Of a stretch of 64,000 nucleotides of DNA, positions 36,591-46,900 are shown one piece after another. Position 1 is the first letter of the stretch; every line of letters begins with the position of its first letter. Origin of the DNA: a bacterium M00.F.Ca.ET.205.01.1.1. Its GTDB lineage: Bacteria; Pseudomonadota; Alphaproteobacteria; Rhizobiales; Rhizobiaceae. The stretch lies in assembly GCA_004791255.1 (NCBI GenBank), contig SRUQ01000001.1, forward strand, positions 310,001-374,000, in the 5' to 3' direction. The position numbers and the translations under genes are program-made. The notes under the pieces were generated by a model. That model saw only the letters and a list, made by a program, of their open reading frames with translations, was not told where the DNA came from and did not search any database.

Positions 36591-36807
36591 GGGAGAGGAT
36601 ATGCCTGTGATGCCAAGCGGTCAAAGCGGCGTCCTGCCGCGAGGCTGAACGCCACAGGACAATTTGCCGGTTGCAAGCGGCGCATTCCAGCCGGTTCCCC
36701 CCGTAGTGATGTCGAGAACTGGCAGCAGCGGCATTGACTTGCGGTTGCACTGGCCGACAACAGGCCTATATCAGGGCACCATTCTTTCAAGCAGCCGTTT
36801 TCAGCCC

Positions 36808-37730
<923 letters not shown>

Positions 37731-37734
<4 letters not shown>

Positions 37735-38492
37735 ACCTGCGCGCAGTATGGGCGATCTACCGGGTCGAGATGGCGCGTGCGTTCCGCACCGTGCTGCAAA
37801 GCATCGTCTCGCCGGTCATCTCGACATCGCTCTACTTCGTCGTTTTCGGTTCGGCCATCGGCTCGCGCATCACCGAAATCGACGGCATCAGCTATGGCGC
37901 CTTCATCGTGCCGGGGCTGATCATGCTGTCCTTGCTGACGCAGTCGATCTCCAACGCCTCCTTCGCCATCTACTTCCCGAAATTCGTCGGCTCGATCTAT
38001 GAATTGCTGTCGGCCCCGGTCTCCTATCTGGAAATCGTCATCGCCTATGTCGGCGGTGCCGCGACCAAGTCGATCATCCTCGGCCTTATCATCCTAGGCA
38101 CGGCCTCGCTGTTCGTGCCGTTGCAGATCGAACATCCGTTCTGGATGATCGCCTTCCTGGTGCTGACTGCGGTGACCTTCAGCCTGTTCGGCTTCATCAT
38201 CGGCATCTGGGCCAAAAGCTTCGAGCAGCTGCAACTGGTGCCGCTGCTGATCGTCACGCCGCTGACCTTCCTCGGCGGCAGCTTCTATTCGATCCATATG
38301 CTGCCCGGCATCTGGAAGACGGTCACGCTGTTCAACCCGGTGGTCTACCTGATCAGCGGCTTCCGCTGGAGTTTTTACGGCAAGGCCGATGTCTCGGTCG
38401 GCGTCAGCCTGGGCATGACGATCATCTTCCTGGCCGCCTGCATCGCCATCGTCGCCTGGATCTTCAAGACCGGCTACCGGCTGAGGAACTGA
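37731..38492 (+). CDS. ABC-2 type transporter permease
   Basis: 253 residues with six transmembrane segments, including [20 protein letters not shown] and the ABC-2 signature-like region [20 protein letters not shown] followed by [16 protein letters not shown]. It belongs to the NodJ/YadH-like group. It dimerises with the ATPase encoded upstream and would export a drug, lipid or saccharide. Confidence 0.92.
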
Positions 38493-38563
38493 ACCGGCTG
38501 AACCGTCCTTGGCTTGGGGTAGGCCTGTTGAGATTCAGGTCAGGCCGGTGAATATCGACGGGC

Positions 38564-39601
38564 CTAGATCGCCTTGATGAGCCGCAGCAGCCCCAGCATC
38601 TCGACATACGTTCCCTTGCGGAAGGCGATGTAGACCGGCTCCTCGGCGCCGTGAAAACGGCGCTTGAATGCCGCCTGGCCCTGCAGGTTGAACCGGCGGC
38701 GGTTGATCCAGGGCGAAGAATAGGCGCGCTGGAAGGTGTTGCGCCAGAAATCGCTTTCGGCAAAGCCGCTCGGCCCGACATCGACAAGCGGCGACAGGCC
38801 GAGCGTGACAACCGAAACGCCTTCCTCGCGAAAGCGATCGACGGCGAATTTGGTCAAGCCGATCTCGGCATGAGGCGAGGCATTGATGTGCTTGCGCTTG
38901 AAGGCGGTGGTGTAGCCGATGACCTTGCCGTCGCGAAACAGCGGATCGAAGTCGAGCAGCGCGATGAGCCCGCCATCGGGACCGTGCAGGACGAACCGAC
39001 GCATGTCGGTGCCGAGCTGCTCGTAGAAGGGGCGGTTGAGGAAGCCCATCTCCCAGCGCTTGACGATGCGGTCGCCGCGCCAATTGTCGGACAGCCGGGT
39101 GATCTCGTCGAGATGGATAGTGCGCTTGTCCTCGTCGAAGGAAAACCCCTTCTTCAAGAGCCAGCGCTGGGAATAGCGCACGGTTTCGTTGCGCTTTCCG
39201 GAAAAATCATGCGCGGGCAGAGCGAGGCGGGTGTCGATGCCCAGCCGGTTGACCTTGTAGCCGAGCCCGGCCAGCACGCGCGCGGTCTCTTGGCCGATCT
39301 GCACGAACCACGGACTGCCGGCGGTTTCGACGAAGCGCCTGATCATGTCGGGGCGGCGGGCCGGAGCCGCCACCGGGTCGCCGAGCGCGAAGTGATGCCT
39401 CATCTTGGTGCCGAAGGCGATGTAGCCGTCGGCATCGCCGAAATATGAGAGTTTGCCCTGCACGGCGGTGGAATATGCGAGCGAGAAGTCGCCATGGCGG
39501 CGCACCAGCGCCAGGCGCTCGACATGCGTCAGCGGCAGGCGCTCGACCTCGGGCGAGGCACCCTCGAGGATTTTGTCGAAATAGATCCGCAAGGAGGGCA
39601 T
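38564..39601 (-). CDS. DUF2156 (GNAT-fold, MprF/LpiA C-terminal-like) protein
   Basis: 345 residues. Segments DFSLAYSTAVQGKLSYFGDADGYIAFGTKMRHHFALGDPVA and WWGDRI-like NWRGDRIVKRWEMGFLNRPFY, together with GLIALLDFDPLFRDGKVIGYTTAFKRKH, fit DUF2156, the aminoacyl-transferring domain of phosphatidylglycerol lysyltransferases. The membrane flippase half is missing, so it is a soluble stand-alone form. Lipid aminoacylation is possible but not shown. The ATG at 39601 begins MPSLRIYFDKILEG. Confidence 0.82.
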   Translation of the reverse strand: MPSLRIYFDKILEGASPEVERLPLTHVERLALVRRHGDFSLAYSTAVQGKLSYFGDADGYIAFGTKMRHHFALGDPVAAPARRPDMIRRFVETAGSPWFVQIGQETARVLAGLGYKVNRLGIDTRLALPAHDFSGKRNETVRYSQRWLLKKGFSFDEDKRTIHLDEITRLSDNWRGDRIVKRWEMGFLNRPFYEQLGTDMRRFVLHGPDGGLIALLDFDPLFRDGKVIGYTTAFKRKHINASPHAEIGLTKFAVDRFREEGVSVVTLGLSPLVDVGPSGFAESDFWRNTFQRAYSSPWINRRRFNLQGQAAFKRRFHGAEEPVYIAFRKGTYVEMLGLLRLIKAI

Positions 39602-39946
39602 GGTCGGGATTCCGCGTGCATCTGCGGCGCCGCGTGTCCGTTGGAACGCCGACACGCCGGGGCGCCTTGATTTCTCGCAGGAGGCCGAAGATCGGTTGCG
39701 GGCTCCGGATTCCTGCGCCGCTGACAAGAGACCCGCCAACCCCCGGACCTCGAATCAATCACATTGCCGCGACCTGATTATCGCCGAAATCGCCGATATG
39801 CCATATAGAGCGCAACCACGGCGCGTGGTTTCGAAAACCGGACCGGATTGCCGTGAGGATCATGCGCGGGATCAAACCGTTACATCGTCCTGCGAATCTG
39901 GGCGGAATATGCAGCGCTGTCACGATCGAATGGAGCTCGTGAGCGA
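39602..39946. other. Divergent intergenic region, no gene seen
   Basis: 345 bp between the DUF2156 gene and the divergent FMO-like gene. Open frames here lack family features. A palindrome-like stretch ACCACGGCGCGTGGT at about 39817 is the only structure noticed. Both promoters must lie here. Confidence 0.5.
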
Positions 39947-41113
39947 ATGACAGATACGACAGTCAGACCCACGGCGGACCAGCCGGTAACGGTCGAGCCG
40001 GCGATCGTCATCGGCGCCGGCGCCGCCGGCTTGGCCGCCGCTCAAGCCTTGATCAAGGCCGGCGTGGCGACGGCGGTCCTGGAAAAGGAAAGCCGGCTGG
40101 CCGAGCCCTGGCGAAGGCGGCACCAGCAATTGCACCTCAACACCCACCGCGACCTATCGGCGCTGCCTGGCCTTGCCTATCCCGGGGGTACGCCGGCGTT
40201 TCCGCACAAGGACGTCGTCATCCGCCATATGAACGACTTTAGCCAGGCAAACCGGCTGCCGGTGGAGTTCGGCGTCGCCGTCGAGGCGGTCCTGTTCAGG
40301 GGCGATCACTGGGCGGTGCAGACCAGCGCCGGGCTCCGGCGGGCGCGCCATGTCGTCATCGCCACCGGCCGCGACAGGGAGCCCTTCACACCGCCGTGGA
40401 AAGGCATGCAGGCATTCGCGGGCCGGATCGTTCATTCGGCGGATTTCGGCAATGCCCAGGACTATGCCGGCAAGAAGGTGCTGGTCGTCGGTGCCGGCAA
40501 TTCGGGTTTCGATGCGCTCAACCATCTGAAGCAGATCGATACGACAGCCATCTGGCTGTCGGCGCGCAGCGGCCCCGCCCTGTTGCCCAAGCGCGTTGGC
40601 AAGATCGCCGTGCACCGGCTCTCGCCGCTCATGGCGCGCCTGCCGCTGCGCCTCGCCGATGCGGTGATCGCGACGACGCAGCGCCTGGTCTTTGGCGACC
40701 TGACCAAATTCGGCATGCCGCCGGCGCCCGCCGGCGGCGCCAGCCGCCTGACCACCGACTACACCGCGATCGCTGCCGATGACGGCGCCGTCGACGCCAT
40801 CAAGGCGGGCAAGATCGTGGTGGTGCCGGCAATCCGCGAATTCACCCGTGACGGCGTCATCCTGGCCGATGGCAGGCTGATCGACCCCGATATCGTCATC
40901 GCCGCGACCGGCTACCGAACCGGGCTGGAGCCTATGGTGGGCTCCCTCGGCGTGCTCGACGACAAGGGTGTCCCGCTTTTCAATGGCGGCGACAGCGACC
41001 CGAAACTGCCGGGCCTGTGGTTCACCGGCATGCGGCCGAGCATTCGCGGCTGCTTCGCCAATGCCAGCATCCTGGCTAGGGCGATTGTCCAAAGGATTGC
41101 CGGTTCGTCCTGA
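39947..41113 (+). CDS. FMO/CzcO-like NAD(P)/FAD-dependent oxidoreductase
   Basis: 388 residues. FAD motif AIVIGAGAAGLAAAQALIKAG is N-terminal. The NAD(P)H motif VLVVGAGNSGFDALNHLK lies near residue 182, and the ATG-type motifs VIATGRDREPFTPP and IAATGYRTGLEPM bracket it. The FxGxxxHxxx(Y/F) fingerprint appears as FAGRIVHSADF. These features fit flavin monooxygenases of the YUCCA/CzcO group. The substrate is not indicated. It stands alone between a 345-bp divergent region and a repeat element. Confidence 0.87.
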   Translation: MTDTTVRPTADQPVTVEPAIVIGAGAAGLAAAQALIKAGVATAVLEKESRLAEPWRRRHQQLHLNTHRDLSALPGLAYPGGTPAFPHKDVVIRHMNDFSQANRLPVEFGVAVEAVLFRGDHWAVQTSAGLRRARHVVIATGRDREPFTPPWKGMQAFAGRIVHSADFGNAQDYAGKKVLVVGAGNSGFDALNHLKQIDTTAIWLSARSGPALLPKRVGKIAVHRLSPLMARLPLRLADAVIATTQRLVFGDLTKFGMPPAPAGGASRLTTDYTAIAADDGAVDAIKAGKIVVVPAIREFTRDGVILADGRLIDPDIVIAATGYRTGLEPMVGSLGVLDDKGVPLFNGGDSDPKLPGLWFTGMRPSIRGCFANASILARAIVQRIAGSS

Positions 41114-41151
41114 CGGTGCAGTCTTGGCGATTGGCTGAAACGTCTATCGCC

Positions 41152-41300
41152 TCGTCATGCTGGGGCGAAGCAAGGAGCGCAGCGACGCCGCCGCTGCGGT
41201 CCAGAATCTGCTCCGCTGCACTCCGCGGCCAGGGTCACGGAATGAATCGCAGGATCTCCGCGACGGAGCTTCGCTCCTGCTTCGCCTTGGGATGATGACG
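41152..41300. repeat. Mosaic inverted-repeat element, diverged copy
   Basis: Starts CTCGTCATGCTGGGGCGAAG and ends GCCTTGGGATGATGACG, with internal GCAAGGAGCGCAGCGACG and CGGAGCTTCGCTCCTGCTTC, all found in the element at 17930-18403. The arms are less regular than in that copy. It fills the convergent gap between the FMO-like gene and phoX. Confidence 0.75.
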
Positions 41301-41356
41301 TTGGGGGGCTAATCCCAACGTCTGTGATCATGCCCTCGCCGCAAGGCGACAACAGA

Positions 41357-43360
41357 TCAGATCGCGATCTTGCCGCCGCCTTTTTTGGTGATGGCGACGA
41401 CGGCCGGCCGCACCGGCATATCGGGCTTGAAGTCCGGCCAGCGGGTCGACGGATCCTCGTAGTAGGACGGGCGGCCGAAACCTTCCCAGTCCTCGCCGCC
41501 GTCGCCCGGATGCTGGACGGCGACGAAGGCGGTCTGGTCGTCGGGCGCAAACAGCGGGCCGCACATTTCGGCACCGATCGGCACCCGGAAGAACAGCTTC
41601 GACGTTGCCCGCGCCGCGCCCTCGGTGTCCACCGCCCACAGGCCATCGGTGCGGCCTGTGGCTTTCGGACCCTGGCCGTCGGTGGCGACCCACAGGCGCC
41701 CGGCCGAATCGACCGCGCAATTGTCGGGCATGCCGAACCAGCCATTGGCCGTCGTGGCGGTGGAGAAGGTGGCGCCGACATCGGCGACCGACGGGTCGCC
41801 GCACTTCAAGAGCACTTCCCATTTGCCCTTGGCGGCGGCGAAGTCGCCACCGTCCTCCGATATCTCGATGATGTGGCCAAAGGCGTTCGCGGCGCGCGGA
41901 TTGGCGGCGTCGACCTGGTCGTCCTTGCGCTTGGAATTGTTGGTCAGCATGACATAGACCTTGCCGTTGACACCATTGGGCTGGATGTCTTCCGGCCGGT
42001 CCATCTTGGTGGCGCCGAGCAGGTCGGCGGCGCGGCGGGTCTCGATCAGCACGTCGGCCTGGCCGGTGAAGCCGTTTTCGGCCGTCAGCGGGCCTTGCCC
42101 GAAGACGATCGGCATCCACTCGACCGTGCCGTCCTCGGCGAACTTGGCGACATGCAGCATGCCGTCGTCGAGCAGGTCCTTGTTGGCGGCGTGGTCGCCA
42201 GCGTTGAAGCTGCCCTTGGTGACGAATTTGTAGACATAGTCGAAGCGCTCGTCGTCGCCGAGGTAGAAGACGACACGGCCATCCCTGGCGACGATCGATT
42301 CAGCGCCTTCATGCTTGAAGCGGCCCATGGCGGTGCGCTTCCTCGGGACCGAATTCGGATCGGTGACGTCGACCTCGACGATCCAGCCGAAGCGGTTGGC
42401 CTCGTTCGGCTCCTTGGCCAGGTTGAAGCGGTCGTAGTGGGCGCCCCACTCATAGGCGCCTTCCGGAATGCCGAGGCGCGTGTAGTTGGCGGCTTCCCTG
42501 TGGCCTTCCGGCAGTTCGCCGGAGAAATAGCCGTGGATGTTTTCCTCGGACATGACATAGGTGCCCCAGGGCGTGACGCCGCCGGCGCAATTGTTGATCG
42601 TGCCGAACACTTTGGCGCCGGACGGATCGGCATTGGTCTTGACGCGGTCATGGCCGGCGACCGGGCCGGAGAGCTGCATCTCGGTGGTGGCCATGATGCG
42701 GCGGTTGAGCTTGCCGTGGCGCACCACCTGCCACTTGCCGCCTTCCTTGCGGATCTCGACGATGGTGCCGCCATGGGCGGCCATCTCGACATCGACCTGC
42801 TCCTTGCTAAGCGGGGCGAGTTCGGGCGTCTTCTTGCCGTCCTTGTCGACGATCCTGACAAGGCCCGGGAACATCAGATGCGGGTTGGTGTATTCGTGGT
42901 TCACCACCAGCAGGCCATGCTCGGCCGAGCCGTCGATCGCGATATAACCGACATAGTCGTTGTTGTAGCCGAACTGCCGGGCCTGGGCCTCGGCCGACTG
43001 TTTCGCCGGATCGAATTCCGGCGAATCGGCAAACAGCGGATCGCCCCAGCGCAGCAGCACGTCGGCATCGTAGCCCGGCGCGACATGGTGCCTGTCGTCG
43101 ATGCCAGCCTCGAGCTCATCGAATTTGAAGGCGGAGCCCTCCGCGGCGCGGGCATCGTCCGCGGCGATCATAGCAAGCGGACTGACGGTGGCGGCTATGG
43201 CCGAGACGGCCAGCGAACCCTTAAGGAAGCCACGGCGCGAGAACCGTGCGGCGATGATCTCGCCCATGGTGCGGTTGTCGGTGGGGTTGGTGGCCGGTCC
43301 TTCGTTTTCCTCGAGCTGGCTGGTGCGGAATCGGGCGTCGGGGGAGCGATGTTCGGTCAT
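41357..43360 (-). CDS. phoX: PhoX-family alkaline phosphatase, Tat-exported
   Basis: 667 residues. The N-terminal region has a twin-arginine signal ARFSRRGFLKGSLAVSAIAA, so the folded enzyme is exported by Tat. The mature part is a DUF839 beta-propeller (GDPLFADSPEFDP, GYIAIDGSAEHGLLVVNHEYTNP, GTINNCAGGVTPWGTYVMSEEN), the PhoX family of calcium/iron-dependent phosphatases releasing phosphate from organic esters. A candidate Pho box lies 70 bp upstream, consistent with phosphate-starvation control. Confidence 0.9.
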   Translation of the reverse strand: MTEHRSPDARFRTSQLEENEGPATNPTDNRTMGEIIAARFSRRGFLKGSLAVSAIAATVSPLAMIAADDARAAEGSAFKFDELEAGIDDRHHVAPGYDADVLLRWGDPLFADSPEFDPAKQSAEAQARQFGYNNDYVGYIAIDGSAEHGLLVVNHEYTNPHLMFPGLVRIVDKDGKKTPELAPLSKEQVDVEMAAHGGTIVEIRKEGGKWQVVRHGKLNRRIMATTEMQLSGPVAGHDRVKTNADPSGAKVFGTINNCAGGVTPWGTYVMSEENIHGYFSGELPEGHREAANYTRLGIPEGAYEWGAHYDRFNLAKEPNEANRFGWIVEVDVTDPNSVPRKRTAMGRFKHEGAESIVARDGRVVFYLGDDERFDYVYKFVTKGSFNAGDHAANKDLLDDGMLHVAKFAEDGTVEWMPIVFGQGPLTAENGFTGQADVLIETRRAADLLGATKMDRPEDIQPNGVNGKVYVMLTNNSKRKDDQVDAANPRAANAFGHIIEISEDGGDFAAAKGKWEVLLKCGDPSVADVGATFSTATTANGWFGMPDNCAVDSAGRLWVATDGQGPKATGRTDGLWAVDTEGAARATSKLFFRVPIGAEMCGPLFAPDDQTAFVAVQHPGDGGEDWEGFGRPSYYEDPSTRWPDFKPDMPVRPAVVAITKKGGGKIAI

Positions 43361-43429
43361 GTCTGCCTCTGGCTTCTTGGGGGTGGCTGGAGCGTCTTTC
43401 TACCTGTCCGACCGGCTTACAGTCGGCTG

Positions 43430-43447
43430 ATCACATTTTCGTGACAT
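43430..43447 (-). promoter_or_regulatory. Candidate Pho box upstream of phoX
   Basis: On the phoX strand two seven-base repeats, ATGTCAC and ATGTGAT, are separated by GAAA. This 7-4-7 layout and sequence resemble the PhoB-binding consensus CTGTCAT-n4-CTGTCAT. It is centred about 78 bp upstream of the phoX ATG. Confidence 0.55.
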
Positions 43448-43686
43448 CGAATCCCCGCTGGCATGTTTGGCATTTTTGTCCGGCTTCGGCGAGGCGTTCT
43501 CACCGCCGCGCCAGCCATCGCCGCGACGATGGCGGCAAGGACGAGCATCGCAACGTTGCCCCGGACAAACGTGTCGAGATCAATGGCAGCAAGATTGCGA
43601 TCGAGCATGCCGACGGCATCAAGGAAAACATGAAGGAGTGCTGCCGTAGGCAGTCACCTCCGCCGCCCCCGGCGGAGGTGACTTGA
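43441..43686 (+). pseudogene. Decayed copy of the Gly/Asn-rich secreted protein gene
   Basis: In the plus frame, residues encoded at about 43550-43632 read NVAPDKRVEINGSKIAIEHADGIKENM. They align with NAATGDKVDVAGNTITVEHPDGITETI of the intact gene at 43947-44450. The glycine-rich part and the remainder of the C-terminal domain are missing, and no signal peptide is in frame. The same 11-bp terminator stem follows both copies. It is best read as the remnant of a tandem duplication. Confidence 0.6.
43653..43682 (+). terminator. Terminator hairpin after the decayed copy
   Basis: Stem GTCACCTCCGC / GCGGAGGTGAC with an eight-base loop, identical in both arms to the hairpin at 44483-44515. Confidence 0.75.
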
Positions 43687-43946
43687 TGTACGGCGACGGG
43701 CACCGCTCGGCACCGGGAAGCAAGCAAGCTTCCTATCGGCGAAGTCGTTCGGACGGTGGTGCCGCCGTTCACACGAGGCTCACATTAGCACGCGCTAGGA
43801 CTTTAGTCCAATCTTGTGCTTGCAAAGGTCTTGGGTGACAACCGCAACGGTCGCAGGTCGCTTCCGGGGGCCACGTCTTTCGGCAATGCTGACTGCAACT
43901 GGAAACGTTGACGGTGGGTGCGCTGACCCAATCGACAGAGATCAGG

Positions 43947-44450
43947 ATGCAAAGATCGATCCGTTGCTGCAGGCTGGCGCTCAGGTCGGTGGCCGCGATA
44001 GCGTTGACCGTCGCACCCTATCACATTGCTCTCCACGGCTCCGTTCCCGGGGTCCATGCCGCCAGCGCGCAAGCCGGTGGCAATGGCGGCGGAAATGGCG
44101 GCGGGAACGGCGGCGGTAATGGCGGCAACGGCGGCGGCAACGGTGGGAACGCCGGTGGCAATAGCGGCAACGCTGGCGGCAATAGCGGCAACGCTGGCGG
44201 CAATAGCGGCAACGGTTCCGGAGCAGGTGGCGCGGGCAAGGGCAGCGGCAACAAAGGCGCCAGCAGTCATGTCAATGCGGCAACCGGCGACAAGGTCGAC
44301 GTGGCCGGCAACACGATCACGGTCGAGCATCCCGACGGCATAACGGAGACGATCGAGAACGGGCGTTTCAAGATGGAGGATGCGCTCGGCCGCACGATCA
44401 TCGACCGCCCGGCCACGCTGGACGATATGAGCCGTCTCAAAGCCTTGTGA
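43947..44450 (+). CDS. Secreted Gly/Asn-repeat protein with short C-terminal domain
   Basis: 167 residues. A signal peptide (LRSVAAIALTVAPYHIALHG ... ASAQA) leads into about 55 residues of GGNGGG and GGNSGNA repeats, then a linker and a compact C-terminal domain beginning VNAATGDKVDVAGNTITVEH and ending TLDDMSRLKAL. The repeat is likely extended and flexible. The ATG at 43947 gives the proper signal peptide, although a strong ribosome site is not seen. A decayed duplicate lies 500 bp upstream. Function unknown; a surface or matrix protein is conceivable. Confidence 0.7.
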   Translation: MQRSIRCCRLALRSVAAIALTVAPYHIALHGSVPGVHAASAQAGGNGGGNGGGNGGGNGGNGGGNGGNAGGNSGNAGGNSGNAGGNSGNGSGAGGAGKGSGNKGASSHVNAATGDKVDVAGNTITVEHPDGITETIENGRFKMEDALGRTIIDRPATLDDMSRLKAL

Positions 44451-44482
44451 GGTTGGCCAACAGGCAACGGTCAGCCTCACAT

Positions 44483-44515
44483 GTCACCTCCGCTCGCCCC
44501 CCGGGCGGAGGTGAC
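44483..44515 (+). terminator. Terminator hairpin after the Gly/Asn-rich gene
   Basis: Stem GTCACCTCCGC (44483-44493) with GCGGAGGTGAC (44505-44515), then CTCCCTTTT. Same stem as at 43653-43682. Confidence 0.8.
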
Positions 44516-44606
44516 CTCCCTTTTGGACGGCGTCAGGAGTTTTGCGGCATCACGGCTGCGGAAGCCATTGGAACTCCATGAAGCGCGAACCGCTTTATCT
44601 CCCTGC

Positions 44607-44686
44607 TTCGGCTCAATTCCCCAGGGTAAAGCGCTACGCGCTTTTCCCGGAAAACCGTTCACACTTTCCTGGAACCGTCTAGGAAC
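44607..44686. repeat. Palindromic intergenic element, extended form
   Basis: Contains TCAATTCCCCAGGGTAAAGCGC, CGCTTTTCCCGGAAAACCG and TTCACACTTTCCTGGAACCG in part, a variant of the GCAATTCC/GGAATTGC elements with an added AAAGCGC/GCGCTTT hairpin. It ends next to the stop of the response regulator gene. Confidence 0.6.
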
Positions 44687-45341
44687 CGTCCCTTTCGCGG
44701 TCGCGCGACTCACGCATCATCAGGGCCGCCTCGGTGCGGTTTCGCACACTGAGCTTCGACAGCACGCCCGTCATGTGATGCTTGACGGTCTTCTCCTGCA
44801 GCTCCAGGCGCAAGGCAACTTCCTTGTTGCTGAGCCCTTCCGCCACCAGCCGCAGTATTTCCATCTGGCGCTCGGTGAGCTGCCGCAGCCTGTCCGCTAT
44901 GGCGTTGGCGGGCTTCAGGGATTGCAGGTCCGAAAGCAGCCGCGCCGACAACATCGGCGAAAGATAGCTCTCGCCGGCTGCCACGTTGCGCAGGATATCG
45001 GCGAGCGCGCGCGAGCCGATACCTTTGAGGACATAGCCATGCACTCCTGCATTCAGGGCCTTGGTTACATCGGTATTGGCTTCCGAAACGGTCAGCATGA
45101 CGATCTTTTGCGCGGGATGGTCGGCAAGGATGCTTGCGACCGCGGCCAGGCCGCCGCCCGGCATGGAGATGTCGAGCAGCAATATGTCGGGCGTCGCCGT
45201 CGTGACGATGCGTTCGGCATCCTGCGCCGTGGCGCCCTCGCCGACCATCTCGAAGCCGCCGATTTCCAACAGGCTGCGCGTCACGCCTTCGCGAAAGAGC
45301 GGATGATCGTCGACAATGGCGATGCGAATGTCCCCAGTCAT
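44679..45341 (-). CDS. NarL/LuxR-type response regulator
   Basis: 220 residues. Receiver domain: acidic pair in IAIVDDHPLFREG, phosphoacceptor Asp in DILLLDISMPGGG, and conserved Lys in HGYVLKGIG. The C-terminal LuxR helix-turn-helix reads LTERQMEILRLVAEGLSNKEVALRLELQEKTVKHHMTGVLSKL. The ATG at 45341 overlaps the stop of the upstream histidine kinase gene as ATGA, so the two form one two-component system. Target genes unknown. Confidence 0.93.
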   Translation of the reverse strand: MTGDIRIAIVDDHPLFREGVTRSLLEIGGFEMVGEGATAQDAERIVTTATPDILLLDISMPGGGLAAVASILADHPAQKIVMLTVSEANTDVTKALNAGVHGYVLKGIGSRALADILRNVAAGESYLSPMLSARLLSDLQSLKPANAIADRLRQLTERQMEILRLVAEGLSNKEVALRLELQEKTVKHHMTGVLSKLSVRNRTEAALMMRESRDRERDGS

Positions 45342-46732
45342 GCTTGCTCCTCGACCGACAAACTGATCACCAATCGCGTGCCTTGCGGCCCAGTCAAGGT
45401 TTCGAACATACCGCCAATGCTTTCGACCCGCTCCCTGAGGCCGGCAAGTCCCAGGCCCTCGACCCGTGCCGCCGGATCGAAACCTGGTCCGCGGTCCGAT
45501 ACTTCGACAAAAAGCCGGCCGCCTTTCATCCCGGCAGTTACCGTTTGATCCTTGCCTCGTCCGTGACGATAGGCGTTGTTCAGCCCTTCCTGGACGAATC
45601 GATAGATACTGATCTTTTCGGAAGCGCCGGGCTCGCGCAACGGTCCGGCCGGCGTGAGCGCCACCGACGTTCCCGTCCTCAGCTCGTGCTCGGTGACGGC
45701 CAGCCGCAAAATGTCCATGACGGCCGCCGTCTCTATCTGCGGCAGCACTAGGCCGGTGCAAATGCCGCGTATTTCACGCAGTGCATCCTCCAGCGTCTTG
45801 CGGATCATCGCCACCTCGGTCGAGCGGCTTTCGCCGCCTTTGCCATCGCCGGAAAATACCGGACTATCCATGCGCAGCGCCGCCAGAGCCACGAGTTGGG
45901 CCGGACCGTCATGGAGGTCGGCGCCGATACGGCGCAAATATCTTTCGTTGAGCGCGGTGGCGCGGCGGGAGGCTCGCTGCACACGCTGCCGCAAGGCGTT
46001 GTTTTGCGTCACCAGCCCTTGCAGTTCCGACACCTGGCGGCGCAGCGCTCCACGTTGATCGTCGATGGTGCGGCTGCCGCGCAGCACGATGCCGGACAGG
46101 GCCAGAAACGCCGTCAGGGTTGCGCCGGCCACAATCAGCCAGCTGGACAGCAGAGCGGAAGCCAGCGTGGCTTTGAAATCGTCGGCGAGCTCATAGAATT
46201 CGGTAACGGCCACCACCTCGCCGGACCATGGCTCGCGCACGGGATTGTAGATCTCCAGCAAGGGCTCGCCGATCGCCTCTTCCCTGGTTTCGTTCTCGTC
46301 GAATGTGTCGAACTGGGCAACGACATTGCCTTGGAAGGCGGAACGCAGGCCGCTGCTTGGAGCAAAGCGGCGGCCTATCAGGTCCGGTTCCTTCGCATAG
46401 AGAACCGTTCCGTCGCGGCGCCAGAGCTTGAACGATACCAGGCGCTTGCCGAGCGCGCCCTGGCCGAGCGTTTCGTCGAGCGCCCGTTTGACGGAACCGC
46501 TGAGTTCCTGGTCCTTGCGCAAGTCGGGCAGCAGCGGCGCGATAACGCTGTCGACATAGAGGGCTGTCGTGGCGGCCGAATTGCGGATGATGCCTTCCTG
46601 GATCTGCGTCGTCACCCAGGCGCCCACCACCAGCATGACGGCCAGAAGGCCAAAGCCGCCAGCGACGAGGAATTGCACGGCAAGAGAAAGCTCGCTCCAG
46701 CGTCGCAACAAGTTTCGGAGAATTCGAATCAT
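45338..46732 (-). CDS. NarX/DegS-type sensor histidine kinase
   Basis: 464 residues. One transmembrane helix near 18-42 and a second near 192-215 enclose a periplasmic sensor of about 150 residues (KLWRRDGTVLYAKEPDLIG, typical of double-Cache-like domains). The HisKA_3 box is RRIGADLHDGPAQLVALAAL and the ATPase core ends RGPGFDP ... GLGLAGLRERVESIGG. It phosphorylates the response regulator encoded directly after it. Confidence 0.92.
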   Translation of the reverse strand: MIRILRNLLRRWSELSLAVQFLVAGGFGLLAVMLVVGAWVTTQIQEGIIRNSAATTALYVDSVIAPLLPDLRKDQELSGSVKRALDETLGQGALGKRLVSFKLWRRDGTVLYAKEPDLIGRRFAPSSGLRSAFQGNVVAQFDTFDENETREEAIGEPLLEIYNPVREPWSGEVVAVTEFYELADDFKATLASALLSSWLIVAGATLTAFLALSGIVLRGSRTIDDQRGALRRQVSELQGLVTQNNALRQRVQRASRRATALNERYLRRIGADLHDGPAQLVALAALRMDSPVFSGDGKGGESRSTEVAMIRKTLEDALREIRGICTGLVLPQIETAAVMDILRLAVTEHELRTGTSVALTPAGPLREPGASEKISIYRFVQEGLNNAYRHGRGKDQTVTAGMKGGRLFVEVSDRGPGFDPAARVEGLGLAGLRERVESIGGMFETLTGPQGTRLVISLSVEEQA

Positions 46733-46900
46733 CTGCCCCCGACCGCCCCGCTATTGATAGACCGGGCGATCACCACACATTGATCTTCTGTCTTGCCATT
46801 GCCAAGACCTACATTTGATCCAGGTCGCTTGACGTGGCAGTGCGCTTGGGAAACAAGTCCGCGACACATGCGGCGCGACGCATCGAAAGGGGGCGGGATT

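Noticed and set aside
43417..43608. A 63-codon minus-strand frame with a hydrophobic stretch
   Set aside because: The plus frame of the same DNA aligns with the intact Gly/Asn-rich gene and is followed by the same terminator, so the minus frame is likely a shadow.
44080..44220. GGCGGCAAT-type tandem repeat resembling a minisatellite or array
   Set aside because: It is the in-frame Gly/Asn repeat of the secreted protein.
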